In this document: positions 21,881 through 53,656 of the stretch, piece after piece
Numbering within the stretch: the first letter of the stretch is position 1
Layout: every line of letters begins with the position of its first letter
Assembly: GCF_015832195.1 (NCBI RefSeq)
Contig: NC_052027.1
Span: forward strand, 19,504,688-19,568,687
Source: Motacilla alba alba
Lineage: Eukaryota > Chordata > Aves > Passeriformes > Motacillidae
Length of the DNA stretch: 64,000 nucleotides
Reading direction: 5' to 3'
Made by a program: the position numbers and the translations under genes
Notes under the pieces: generated by a model
Told to the model about the DNA's origin: nothing
The model's database searches: none
Seen by the model: only the letters and a program-made list of their open reading frames with translations

Positions 21881-24640
21881 GTGTCAGCAGCCGGAGCGGG
21901 ATGGTGTGGGCAGCTCTAGCCCTCCACTGAGCGGCCCCGCACTCCTGCAGCCCTTTCCACCCACAGATAAGTGTCAAAGACCTCTCTGCTCACTGTGCCC
22001 TGCACCGAGCGCCCCCTTTCCCCCTTCGCTTTCCCTGCCATCCCTCTGGCAACATTCCTCTTTTTTTAAAAACCTAGGTGCCAAAGCCGTGTGAAATTAC
22101 TGATATTCAGTGAAATCTGGCCGAGAAGCACTCACTGCTCGCCTTCCGTGGAGAAGTCACGGGTCGGGTTTGTGGCACCGTCACCCCGCAGCCTCTGCCT
22201 CACCTGCAGGTGGCTGGGACTGCTCACCGACACAGAAGGGCTTTCTGTGCTAAGCTTCATTTACTCAAGGGTAGAATTAATTTATTTGAACTATTTCTTT
22301 CAGATAAAATAAGCCCTCTAAAAGCTGCTGCTACTCTCTCATTTTAGGCATCTCCATGTCCACCTACCTTCACTTTGCTTTGGTCTGTGTGGAACTGAAG
22401 AATGTGACAAAATAGCATTTGCAAAAAGAACAAGTAAACACCGGCTTAATGAACTCACTTATTTTGCTTACTTTACTTATGACTCGTAAAACGAAAAGTC
22501 TTTAATCTTGTAACCCAAATAAATTGCCATGTTGGTCGCCTCATGACTGTACTGCAAGTAGGGAACAAGAAGGGCTGAGAGTGAGGGATCAGGAAAAGGC
22601 AAGGATGTGCTCAGCTCTGGTTAAGTGACATTATTCTGCTTCTTTTCATTTTGAAGTTTGGAAAAGCAAGAGGTGATGTCTAATCCTACCAGGCAGGAAA
22701 CAATGGGTGGGGAACGCTGAGCTGGGTGCAGCACTTGGCAATCTTTGGGGTGCAGTAATGAGGTGTCAGTGCCTCCAGAGGGTATCCACAGGTGGTTGAT
22801 GGTATGGATAGAGGGGAAAAGCCTCAGCCTCATGACATGTGGGGTTAATGGGGCAGAGCCACACCACGTTCCTCTGAGGAGACCTGGGTGACACTACCAC
22901 ACCAGTGCCACATCCCAGCTCTGGGCAGGAGAGGTAAAAAATGAGGTTTTTTATCTTCCTGGGGTCAGGAGAGGTGTAGGTCCCACAACACCTGCCAAAC
23001 TGAATATCAGGGATGAAAAGGCTAAACTGAGGCCACCCTGTCCGGAGACAAGTCGGGCAGGTTCTGGTGATGTAGGGGTGATGTGGCAGCTTGAAAGAAA
23101 GGATAAACAGAGCATGGTAAAAACTGCTTGAAGAAAATGATTCAAAGAGTGAAAACAAGGCTGGGCAGTTGGGAAGCACAGGGAAAAGATGCCTCATCAG
23201 GAAGTTCACAAGAACTGAGGCAGCAGCCAGCACACCCCACCCTGTGTGTTCACTCAGCAAGCATGAGGATGGCAATGTGAGCATATCCTAAATAAACAAA
23301 CACCTGGGGTTTTCCAGTCACAGGGGGTGATATCACACCCACAGCACGAAACTGCAGGTGGACCGTCACTGGCACAGAGAATCCTCTGTCCCTGTGCTGG
23401 CACCAGTGGTGCCACACCACAGATTTTGTCTCATCCAGTGCTGTGGGTAACCACAGCTGAAATCACACTCCTGGCAGCTGCAGTTCTCTGCAGAATCCCT
23501 CCACCCTGACCTGAACACATCTTCAAAATGCCTTGCACAGAACTGCACCATCTTCTGAAAAAAAATTAAAATAAAAATCAGTATTTTTGTCCTTTGCTTC
23601 AGCAACATGCCCAACCTTTTCCTTTCCCTACTTTTATTTATGACTCCTCTCTGCTGTCTCTGCCACTGAGGTATTCATCCACGTGTTCCCATCATTTCAG
23701 ATTCCCTTCCTGGGCCAGCTAATCCCTCAGCTGTTACAGCTCCTCATAACTCACATTTTGTGAACAACCACATCTCCCACAGTGATGTCCATTTCAGCCC
23801 ATTCCACACAGAAGCGGAAGAGTTAATGCAAGAGAAGTAGGGAGCAGTAAATGACTACAATAAAATTACCCTTCAGTTTTCCTTTTTATTCTTCCATATT
23901 TTTCCAGCAGCTGCCTAAAAACTGGTATTCAATAATAAAATGACCTGATAACATTTAGCTCTTTGAGACATAGATATTTTATTTACTGAAAAAGTGTCCC
24001 TAAATTACTTTACAAAAACATTCACCAGACTTTGCAGCATTTCCAGGAAAATACATAAAATTCCTCCTCTCTTTATGCAATCATTGTTTGCTCCTGACAG
24101 ATGGTATGAAAGTTTTGCACTTGACATCCATAATTGTCTTTCCCACAGGCGTGTGCTCATTGATGATGTGCTCATTGCATCACCCGGCTTGGAATATTTT
24201 TTTAAAAAGCTGGTTCACAAATGAAATCCTGGGAAAGGTGAAGGCAGGAACTGGTGTTTCCACTTCTGCTCCTGGTTAGTGATGTGCAAGTGATGTGATG
24301 TGTTTGAAACCCAGATGTTAACATGGTCACCGTATAAATACATCAATAAATTTGTCCAAGCTCTTGTCCATCCACACTGGTGGACTGTGGCCATCTAAAA
24401 CACCACCTGAAAAATAAAGATACATTCTGTTAGTGAAAGGGATTCCTCTACAACGTCAGGTGGCACTTGCAGGGAAATTGTCCATCAGCTCTGCCATGTT
24501 AGATTAAAAGGAAGCACTAAATTGCCTCATGTTTTGAAGCATTTTATATTTTATTTCACTTTTTTTTTTTTTAACAGCCAAGTAAGATTTAATTTTTCAG
24601 GCAAGGGAAAATGGGCCAAACAATGTATTGAAATCTGTTG
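21881..24640. other. Intergenic sequence upstream of ACAD9
   Basis: AT-rich to mixed sequence with no recognisable exon on either strand. The ORFs at 22091-22312, 22766-23284 and 23327-23614 lack family similarity or paired splice sites that I can support. Confidence 0.5.
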
Positions 24641-25260
24641 TGTTGCACTAAATAGCTATTTAGCTGTTGTTTGGCACGGGGCGATTTGGGATTTGTGCCG
24701 AGTGGTCCTTGTGTTGCGCGGCATGGTCTGTGTTATATCACGGGGTTTGTTATTCCCTTCTCCCATGGCACGGTCTCTCCCTCATCCACCCCTCTGCCCT
24801 GTACCCCCTGGTCTGTCTGCTGGCTACCCCTGCCCTCAGCCCTCCTCAGTGGTGTCCCGTCGGCTGCAGTCCTCTTCCCCCCGCCCCCATTGCTCGGGTA
24901 TAGAAGTCCTCCGCAAGAAGGGGACGGTCTCTGTTCTACCTGGGGGGTTGCCAGACTCTGAGGTGTCCCCTCTCAAGTCAATCAACAGAGGAGCCTCGTC
25001 CCCACGTGAAGAAGAGCGCTCCTGGCCTTTGACTCTGGCCCATCCGTGTGGGCTGGGGTCAGTAGCCAGCCGGAGTGGACCCCCAGCAGCCCGAGGGACT
25101 CGGACCTGCAGAATCGAGAGTCTGGCTCAGCGAGGGGAGAGAACCTGAGCTCAGTGCAGGAAAGAAGCTGCTGCTGTGGGATTGCACCCAAGGAGCTGCA
25201 GGCCAGCCTGGAGAGTGCTGCCTTTCTGTCACGCAGGTGACGGTGATGAGTGACAGGCCA
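24640..25260 (+). mobile_element. CpG-rich LTR-like block
   Basis: Begins near TGTTGTTTGGCACGGGGCG and is GC- and CpG-rich between AT-rich flanks. It carries a TATA-like GGGTATAGAAG (about 24897), C-rich U3-like sequence before it, and a leader-like region after it. This fits a solo LTR of an avian endogenous retrovirus. I found no clean target-site duplication, so a small promoter CpG island (for example of a lncRNA) is the alternative. ORFs across it end by about 25148. Confidence 0.35.
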
Positions 25261-25439
25261 AGGCTGGCTATAAAAAGACTGCAGTAACTGGATAAAACAC
25301 AAGCCACATCTGGGCACTATTAATGAATACAGAAGGGAGATGGGGCAAGAACCTCTTTGACAAAATAAACTTCATTGCACTTTAATGTTGGAGAGAAGGA
25401 AGGAGCTCCATGAGCTCAAGAACATTTCATTATTAGTAT

Positions 25440-25550
25440 AATATTTATTATATTTATTATTTGTATTATTTATATTACATAATTTACGTGTTTTTGTTAT
25501 TTATATTAAATAATTTATTTATAATTTAATTAATTAATTGTTAGTCCAAT
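25440..25550. repeat. AT-rich low-complexity stretch (TATTTATTA type)
   Basis: About 110 bases almost only of A and T, with repeated TTTATTAT and TAATTAAT words, right of the CpG-rich block. Confidence 0.75.
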
Positions 25551-28500
25551 GAGCCATCTGTTTCTCCCTTTTCACATCTGGGAAGAGAAACAGATGACCC
25601 AAAATGCCAGTGCTTTTTCACCAGCGTTTTTTCAAAGTAATTTCAAATTCCTGCAAGGAATTGCTCAGTTGCTCAGAACATGTTCCCTGTGGTTCATTAT
25701 TAATATATAGGCAGGTATATATATAGATATATTTTTTTTTGTTGGTTTTTTTTGGGGTTTGTTTTTTGTTTTTTGCATGAAGCCATGCTGGCAGTCTGGA
25801 AATTTGTGAGCAGGGTCATGGAATATTGCAACAGCCCAGAAAGCTGCATGTTGCACTAGTAGAAAAAAAAAATAGGAAGAACAAAACCAAAGTTTTCTCC
25901 TTTTCTCCTCCTTTAGGCATAAAATACACGAACAAATCATTTTGAAAATGTACAGAGTGGCATAGCAGAGGAGTTAGCACATCATCAAGGACATTTTTAA
26001 AACCCACTGAAATGCCATGAAAATTCAGGGCTATAAACACTTGGGATGCTCCAAGTCTGAATTGGAATATTCAGCACATTTGTCACTGGGCTGGAAAATG
26101 TTGCTGCTCTTCCAAACTCGGGGGTTGAAGGACAACAGAAGCATCTCAAACTTTGGTGATTGCAGGGGTGTGTTTGGTTGGTTTTTGGAGCCTGGTGTAA
26201 GGGCTGAGGCAGAAGCAGAGACATGGGACTACCATAAAGATGAAAGGACAATATACAGGATGAATCATTAAATAAAAATGTTCTTTCTTGTTGGAGATGA
26301 ACATAAAGAAATACTAGCCAGCAAAGTGAAGGGATAATCAGCCAAGAGCACACGGGGAGCTGGTGGAGGGGAAGGATGCTCAGGGAGTGGGCACCTCCCT
26401 GCAGGGCCCCACACTCAGCTGAGCTCTGCTCCTATAAAAAATCACTACAAAATCAGACTGGCAATGATTAAATTAATTCATTTCCATCCATGGTTCACTC
26501 TGATCCCACTGCTGAGTCACAGAACTCCTGCACAGTCCCTGCTTTTCCCACTTCCCTGGACACACACCCAGAGCCCATCTCCTCATCAGAAACCAGGCAC
26601 TGTGCTGTGGCAGAGCTGAGAAACTGCAGAGAAAAGACATTTCCATCATGCACTCCTAATATTTCATTTGCCTTGGAATGAATTTCCCCTGCTCATCTTG
26701 TTAAAGACAGATTATTTTTGCTTTGCTCATTACACAGACCTGTCTAAAGCACTGTGTCCAAGTATGAAAAATAAATGAAAGCTCCAGTGGTGCCATTTCC
26801 CAGCAGAGCTGATGGATTGCACTCTCCTGTGGCTGCTTTCAGCTGCTGAGTCTCCTGAACCATGCTGCTAATTTCACAAGTCAGTTACTGCAAAAATGCT
26901 AAATAAAGGCTTTTTTTTTTTTTTCATTTTATCCCTAAAAATGTGCATTTATTCACATGGCAAAAATGATAAATCTAAAGCTTTGAAAAAAGTGATGGCT
27001 TCAAGTCAGCATACCACACACAATTTTCATTTAAGTCTTGCTTAGCTGAGGAAGTACTTCCAGCAGAAATATTAATTTAAGATTTTTCTAACTTTCATGA
27101 CCAGCCTCATCCTGCAGTTGATTTACTTTTGCTGAGTAATACAGGATTTGGCTTTAATTCTTAAATTAAGAGGAAAAAGAAAGAAAGCCTACTAAAAAAA
27201 TACTCCTAAAATGAAATTTTTGTGTGGCTTAGATATTTCTATTAGATTGGTTGTACTATGTTCCCTTCCAGGAATTTTATGTCAACAAAATACAGCAGCA
27301 AAAATCACTAAGTAGGGTAAAAATCCAGAAAGATTCCTTTGGAAAAGGTGTATTTAATGCAGCTGTAACACAGGGTGGAGATGAATAAAACACTACACAA
27401 CTATTAAAATAAAATAAATATATGCTAAAATACCATACCTGTTTTTATGAAACTCTGAATGAAAATCATTCATTAAGGGCAACTGGAAAAAAACAAAGTT
27501 AAATAGAATTCATTGATTGTTAAGTCAACAAAAATCTGAAGAAAAATACAAATAAAACATTTGAAGTTCTTTATTTTGTTTTTCTGTCCTTTTAATCTTG
27601 CATTTCTTTATTTCAACAAAAAAAATGCAAAAAATGCTTGGGAAAGAACCTGTTGTTAAAAAGTTGCTATCTAGAAGAGCTTGAGAAATTGTTTATTGCA
27701 TGACAACTCATTCCTGCAATCTGTGTGTGCACTGACACGTGCAGACCTCTTGTCTTCTCAAAATCTACTAAAATTCTACAAATCCTTATTTCTAAACCAG
27801 GAATAGAAGCATCCATGAAGAACAGCTCTGCAAATTCTTCTGCTTCCACTAGAGGATGTTTCTATGACCAGAGGCACTGGTCACCTTCAAAGGGGTCCCA
27901 CAGCTCAGAGGGTGGCACAGAGGATGATGACAAGTGGGTACTTACCCATCAAAAAAAAAAAAATCATTGATGGAGATGCACATCCTGAAATTACAGCCCT
28001 CCAGAAAGAGGTCATAGTTGACTATTCCCACAAAATAATTCAAGAATCTCCCAAAATTCATAGAAAACAGAAGCAAACACAGTGTTTAACTTAATTGACA
28101 GCTGAGAATTAGCTTGGCCAGGCTTTCCAGAACACACTACAATCCCCTGGAAAGGCTGGAAATGCACCAAGGTCAGGGCACAATGGACTATCCCACAGGT
28201 GATTGTCAAACTGTAACTGCAGTTCAAATACCGGGAAGGCCACGTGTGCTGAGCCAAGGATCCTTCAGGGCTGGAAACTGAGACACACCAAACAGAGGAC
28301 AAGGAGTAACTGGGCAGTACTTACTCAGTGCTGGGCTGAGGCGTCTGGGGCTCCCTGCCCGTGGCCACAGAGGCACTGCCAGCGCCGGGGGGTTCCACGG
28401 AGCAGCGCAGGACTTGGCCCTGGCAAGGACAAACGAGTGCCCTGGACAGAAGCTCCTGAGGCTGCCTGGGGTCAGCTGGACACACAGCCCCTGGGCCAGA

Positions 28501-28575
28501 AGGTCTTAAAGCTGCCAGCACTGCCCAGGGCTCGAGAGGTTTGGGAATTGTCCACCAGGGTCTCTGCAGTGCCTC
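25551..28575. other. Intergenic sequence between IQSEC1 and ACAD9
   Basis: No gene recognised. It contains poly-T and poly-A runs (about 25728, 25735-25774, 26911) and otherwise unremarkable AT-rich sequence. ORFs are short and without family features. Confidence 0.5.
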
Positions 28576-28580
28576 CCTCT

Positions 28581-28740
28581 CTGCACATCTGGATGCTGGA
28601 GTCACAGTCTCCCTGTCTGTCTGCACATCTGGATGCTGGAGTCACAGTCTCCCTGTCTGTCTGCACATCTGGATGCTGGAGTCACTGTCTCTCTGTCTGT
28701 CTGCACATCTGGACGCTGGAGTCACTGTCTCCCTGCCTGC
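28581..28740. repeat. 40-bp minisatellite, four units
   Basis: Units start CTGCACATCTGGATGCTGGA at 28581, 28621, 28661 and 28701, each exactly 40 bp with one to a few substitutions; a fifth, diverged unit follows to about 28765. Because 40 is not a multiple of 3, each plus-strand frame reads a repetitive peptide (CLSAHLDAGVTVS type), which explains the overlapping ORFs here. Confidence 0.92.
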
Positions 28741-31700
28741 ACACCTGGCTGTTGGATTCATGGCTCTTTAGTGACTCTAGAACTCAATTTATTTCAGCAG
28801 ACCAATCCAAGCCGAGTGAGGAGGGGTCACAGACTCCACTCACCACCTCCTCCACCTGATCCTCAGTTCCTGGCCCCTCTGAAGTGAGCAGCACAAATCC
28901 CACTGCCTCAGCGGGACCAGGATAGCACTGGAAGGAATTTCCTTCATTTCAAATATGAAGAGTTGAAGGTCTTGGAATGCATGAAATGAGAAACAAAGAG
29001 TTTTAAATGATTTATTTGATTTCTCCACATGATCACAGTTATAGTTTTACATCAATAGGGTCTGTTACTAATTACAAACAGAATGCATATTAAAATGAAA
29101 GCACTCCTTTCTTCCCCAGAGTTACAAAAGGGGTCTCGAGCCTCCCCAGAACAGAAGCTTCTTGTAAGCATAATGATTTTTGAAGTCTTTAACAGTCTGC
29201 ATTCAAGACCTAATTCTAACAGTTTAATACAACTCAAAGCTGATTTAAGTTCCTAGCAGGAGATAGGCAACCCCAAAGTGACTGCAGACTTATCATAATG
29301 CTAATTTACACACTATGTACAATTTAGAGAATTCTCTATTCCCCCTACTGGTCCCATTTTCACCACCCCCTTTTCTCTTTTCCAAATTGAATCATGTTAT
29401 TGGTTCCACTCTTCTTTGAAATATATACATGAGAATCCATTTTGCAGGCAAGAAGTGTGATGGTATTTTACAAGGGAACAGCAAAATGCATGCTTAACTG
29501 CAGAAAACACACAGCTTCATATGGAACAGCAAGTCAACATCTAGAGATTCAGTGTTTAAATATCTGCTGACTGTCTTTCAGCTCATTTTATCAAGAAACA
29601 AGAGGCTTCTGCTGCATGCAGTACATGATGGGAAAATCATTCTACACTGTATGTTAGATTCTTTTTTTTTTTTTAGCAATACAAGACGCACATTATATTA
29701 GGATGAACTTTGATTTTTTGTTTTTTACATTGTTTTACATTTCATTCTTAACTTAAAAAAATAAAAACCCCAAATATATATTTGATTGTTGTCCCAGAAA
29801 AGATTTTTTTTGTTGTTGCCACACCTCCATTCTTTACATTTCCCTTTCATTTGTTCCAATCAGCATTACGGCTTTGCCACATCGTTTACGGGAAGAGAGA
29901 ACCACGGCCACTCTATGCAGTTCTGTACCAGTTAGTAATTGGCAATGGCATCTAAGAAAAAACCCTCTCCATTCTACTCCTGTCTGCAGGCTGAAGAATT
30001 AATTTTAATTCATTTTCTCAACCCCACGCAGTGTTAAGTGCTGGAATTCTCCTATTCTAAGCATGACCCACACTGCTCTTAGCAACTGTTGATCAAGGAT
30101 GGAGTCAGAGAGGTTTCACTATGACCCTAAACAAGCAGCAAAGGTCTGGAGACTTGTGCTGACACCAAGACACATTTGTTTGGTTGGAGTACATAGAAAC
30201 GCACAGTCTAAGAAAACAGAACAAAACTAGGGGGCAAAAAAGTTAAGTCCACTGTTACTCCTCCTCGGCTTTAAAGAACAGAGTTTCCAAGTCCTGTGCC
30301 CTCAGGTGACCAGTTTTGGTTTCTAACCAGCCTCCAAATGATCTGTGATTTCACACTCCCTGCATGCCCAGGGCAGGCACAGCCTCCTCCCCAGTGTCCA
30401 TGGAACCATGTGGAAATGTTTCTGTGCATGCACGTTGGTGACATCTCCTCAACACTTTGGTTCACAAATACATTGATTGCACATGGAAAATCAGTGGGCA
30501 GGCATTAAACTGTGGCTCACTGTTTAAGCACAGAATATTTATATGTAACTCTAATTTAAATGAATGAAAGGGTTTTTTAAACATAAAGCAAATGCAGATC
30601 TGGGAGATTTAACATCTTCAGTGTGAATCAACACAGTGAGTCAGATTTTCCTCTCCACTGCTACTGCATATTCTGCCTTTATTCCATATACAGAATTTTA
30701 CTTCCATTATGCCTCTGCATCTGAAACAAGTACAGACTCCGTCACCCAGTGAAGAGGAGCTTTCTTACCTCTGTTTTAATTAAAAGATGCAGTTTCTCAG
30801 AGATGTTTGCACCTAAATGGTTCTTCATCTTTTCTGGAACAACCTATAAATTACAGTTAGATTCTACTATTGGTACAGATGTATGAAGAAAAGTCTACAT
30901 ATTGAAATATGTTATCACTTTACTTCAACTAATATCAACAGTAACACTGATATATTTTGCAATTATACAATATGTAGAGTGTAGCCTCACACTAATAACA
31001 TTAGATGACATGCAGACAGTTCTACTTTCCCTTATAAGAACAGTATATATTTTTAAACTGCAAGGAACAGAGCCTCAGGGGACCCAGGTGAGCCCTCTTA
31101 AGGTAAGCCGCAGAATTTAGAATAGAATGAGTGACACAGAAAAATAATGATCACTTGTTTTCTTTTCACGGAGATCATTCTGAGGAGAAGGAGCAGAAGG
31201 GGAAAACATATTGCACATGTGTGAAACAAACGTGGACTGCTGGAAACAAAAGGCTAAACTCTAGATTGCTGTATTTGCTCTCTGTGGAGGTGAACAAAGT
31301 GCTCAGTTTGCAGTTTTGCTGGTATTGTGGTATCCATGGTATGAAAGGGAAAAAAATGACTGAACCTCTCCCATCCTCCCCATGCTAGAGATGCCATGAG
31401 CAAGCCAACAGGACAAGTCACTCTGTTGCTCCCATGTCCTCCCGATTTGGGACACTTTTATTACTGTTTGTTTTGTGTTACACAGAAACCCGACGGGTTG
31501 GAGCTGTGATTACTTTTACCCATCTCTCACTGGAACTTTCTGCTCATCCTCTTCAAGGTTTGCTTTTAGGCTGGTACAGTTTTGCAGTTGTGATTCCTTT
31601 GTCTCTACTGTTTAGGTGTTAAGTCCTTGCAGTGGCTCAAAGTGCTGAAACTACAAAGTAGGCGCCATGGATAACTTTGTACAGGATTTCAGGATACAAA

Positions 31701-31923
31701 TTGTAGAGAAGTTTGCAAATTGTTTGGTTACAACACATAAACAACAGCAGCACAGCCTATTTTTATGTGATGTCTTGCAACTAACTGGACTATGGAAGTG
31801 AGGGTTTGAGCATAAACTCAGCCTGCTGAGTGCTGGGTGCTTCAAACTAACAAATGTGATGAGTAAAAATGGTAAAGCCACTTTGTTGCTAGCACATGGC
31901 TACATGGAATTACAGATTTTTAA

Positions 31924-31976
31924 TTTATATATATATATATATATATATTTTATATATATATATATATATATAAAAC
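31924..31976. repeat. (TA)n array with near-perfect inverted symmetry
   Basis: Two (TA)n runs of about ten units flank TTTTA, and the whole block reads nearly the same on both strands. It lies in the presumed IQSEC1 3' UTR, so the RNA could form a long A-U hairpin. Confidence 0.85.
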
Positions 31977-32703
31977 CCCTATATTAAATTCTAAAACAAA
32001 CCTTCAAGTTTTAGAGCACTTCCACTGTTCCACTGTGGACTAGAATTCAGCTTCGCTGGGGGTAAAAATGAGCAATTATGGTGAACAGGAACCAAAGTAG
32101 CTGAGAAGGATGGAGGTTTGCCATTTTCATGTTTGAGATGAATGTTTTTGCAGTGTTTACATGCACCAGGTGGAACTCTTCCCATGTGCTCGTTCAATCC
32201 ATATGCTTACAAAAGAAATGTGGATCATGTAAATTCACAGTTATCACAGCCTTTAAAGTGTCTAAGAACTCGTGTGACCAACGCTTGGAGGTGCCCCCTG
32301 GTACGTGGGCAGCCTCCATTGCTATGGAATAATTACTGCATCTTAACGAGTTTGCTTACCTGAAATAGCAGAGCAGCTCTAATACTGATTACGTATGATA
32401 TCATCGTGTTAATAAAATAAGGATTTATACAAAGCAGTATTGGACTACAACATTTAAATGCTATGTTACTTGGCACATTTAGTAATGATTGCTTAGAAAT
32501 CTTAACAAGTCCAGGGGACTTGTGATGAAAATACTGAAATGTCTGAAATTGGTTTCTAACGTTTAATGTTTTTGGTCTACTCTTTCATATGCTATTCATC
32601 TATTATACTGTCCTATCAAGTAAGTGGAATTCCTTGTAAAGTCTATATTGCTAGTTTTGTGGACTGAAAAAATTTCTTTCCAAGCACAAATGTTAACTAT
32701 ACA

Positions 32704-32749
32704 GTATATATATATATATATATTTATATGTATATATTTATATTATATA
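32704..32749. repeat. Imperfect (TA)n microsatellite
   Basis: TA dinucleotides interrupted by TTTATATG and TTTATAT, within the presumed IQSEC1 3' UTR. Confidence 0.8.
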
Positions 32750-33187
32750 AAGTTTACTTACGTACTTTCATCAACCATATCAGGTCTACTTATTTTTTTT
32801 GCCCATTGAGAATAAAAGAGCAAGAATGCAACACTTGGTTCTGTCTGACTTTTTTCCCTGTTTTTTTTTTCCATAGGCTAGCTTTTCATTATGTGTGTAA
32901 AACTGTCCAGGGGTTTGGTGTAAAAGGTAGCTTTCCTCAGATTCAGCAAGCAGCACGTTTTCAAGGCAAGTTTGGAAATAAGAACTAACCAGATGGTGGT
33001 GAACATCTATCCAGTAGGTAAGTAAAACCAGTATGGCCTGGGCTAACTGGAATTATTTTATTTAGTAACAGCAAGCCTTTAAGCTCAATAAACGGCCTAG
33101 GTAAAAACTGTCGGTGCGATTTTGTTGCTTCCTGTAAGTGCCTTTGCAGCCGGTTTAGAACTAGAGTCACCAGGAGGGTCTTTGGGC

Positions 33188-53656
<20,469 letters not shown>

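Larger units (their letters stand above)
29005..33187 (-). other. IQSEC1: Probable long IQSEC1 3' UTR
   Basis: After the TAG at 33188 the minus strand runs about 4.2 kb with no convincing ORF, high A/T content and U-rich runs, until AATAAA at about 29.01 kb (TTTATT at 29011-29016 on the plus strand). Another AATAAA-like signal lies near 30.68 kb and could give a shorter form. Long 3' UTRs are usual for this gene in mammals. The extent is inferred, not shown. Confidence 0.55.

Noticed and set aside
21009..22094. Long overlapping ORFs on both strands across 21.0-22.1 kb (up to 292 codons)
   Set aside because: They arise from stop-poor CpG-island sequence; only the ACAD9 exon 1 frame has homology and a matching splice site.
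28203..28887. Plus-strand ORFs of 76-218 codons over the 40-bp repeat
   Set aside because: All three frames give similar repeated peptides because of the minisatellite; no conserved domain and no convincing splice sites.
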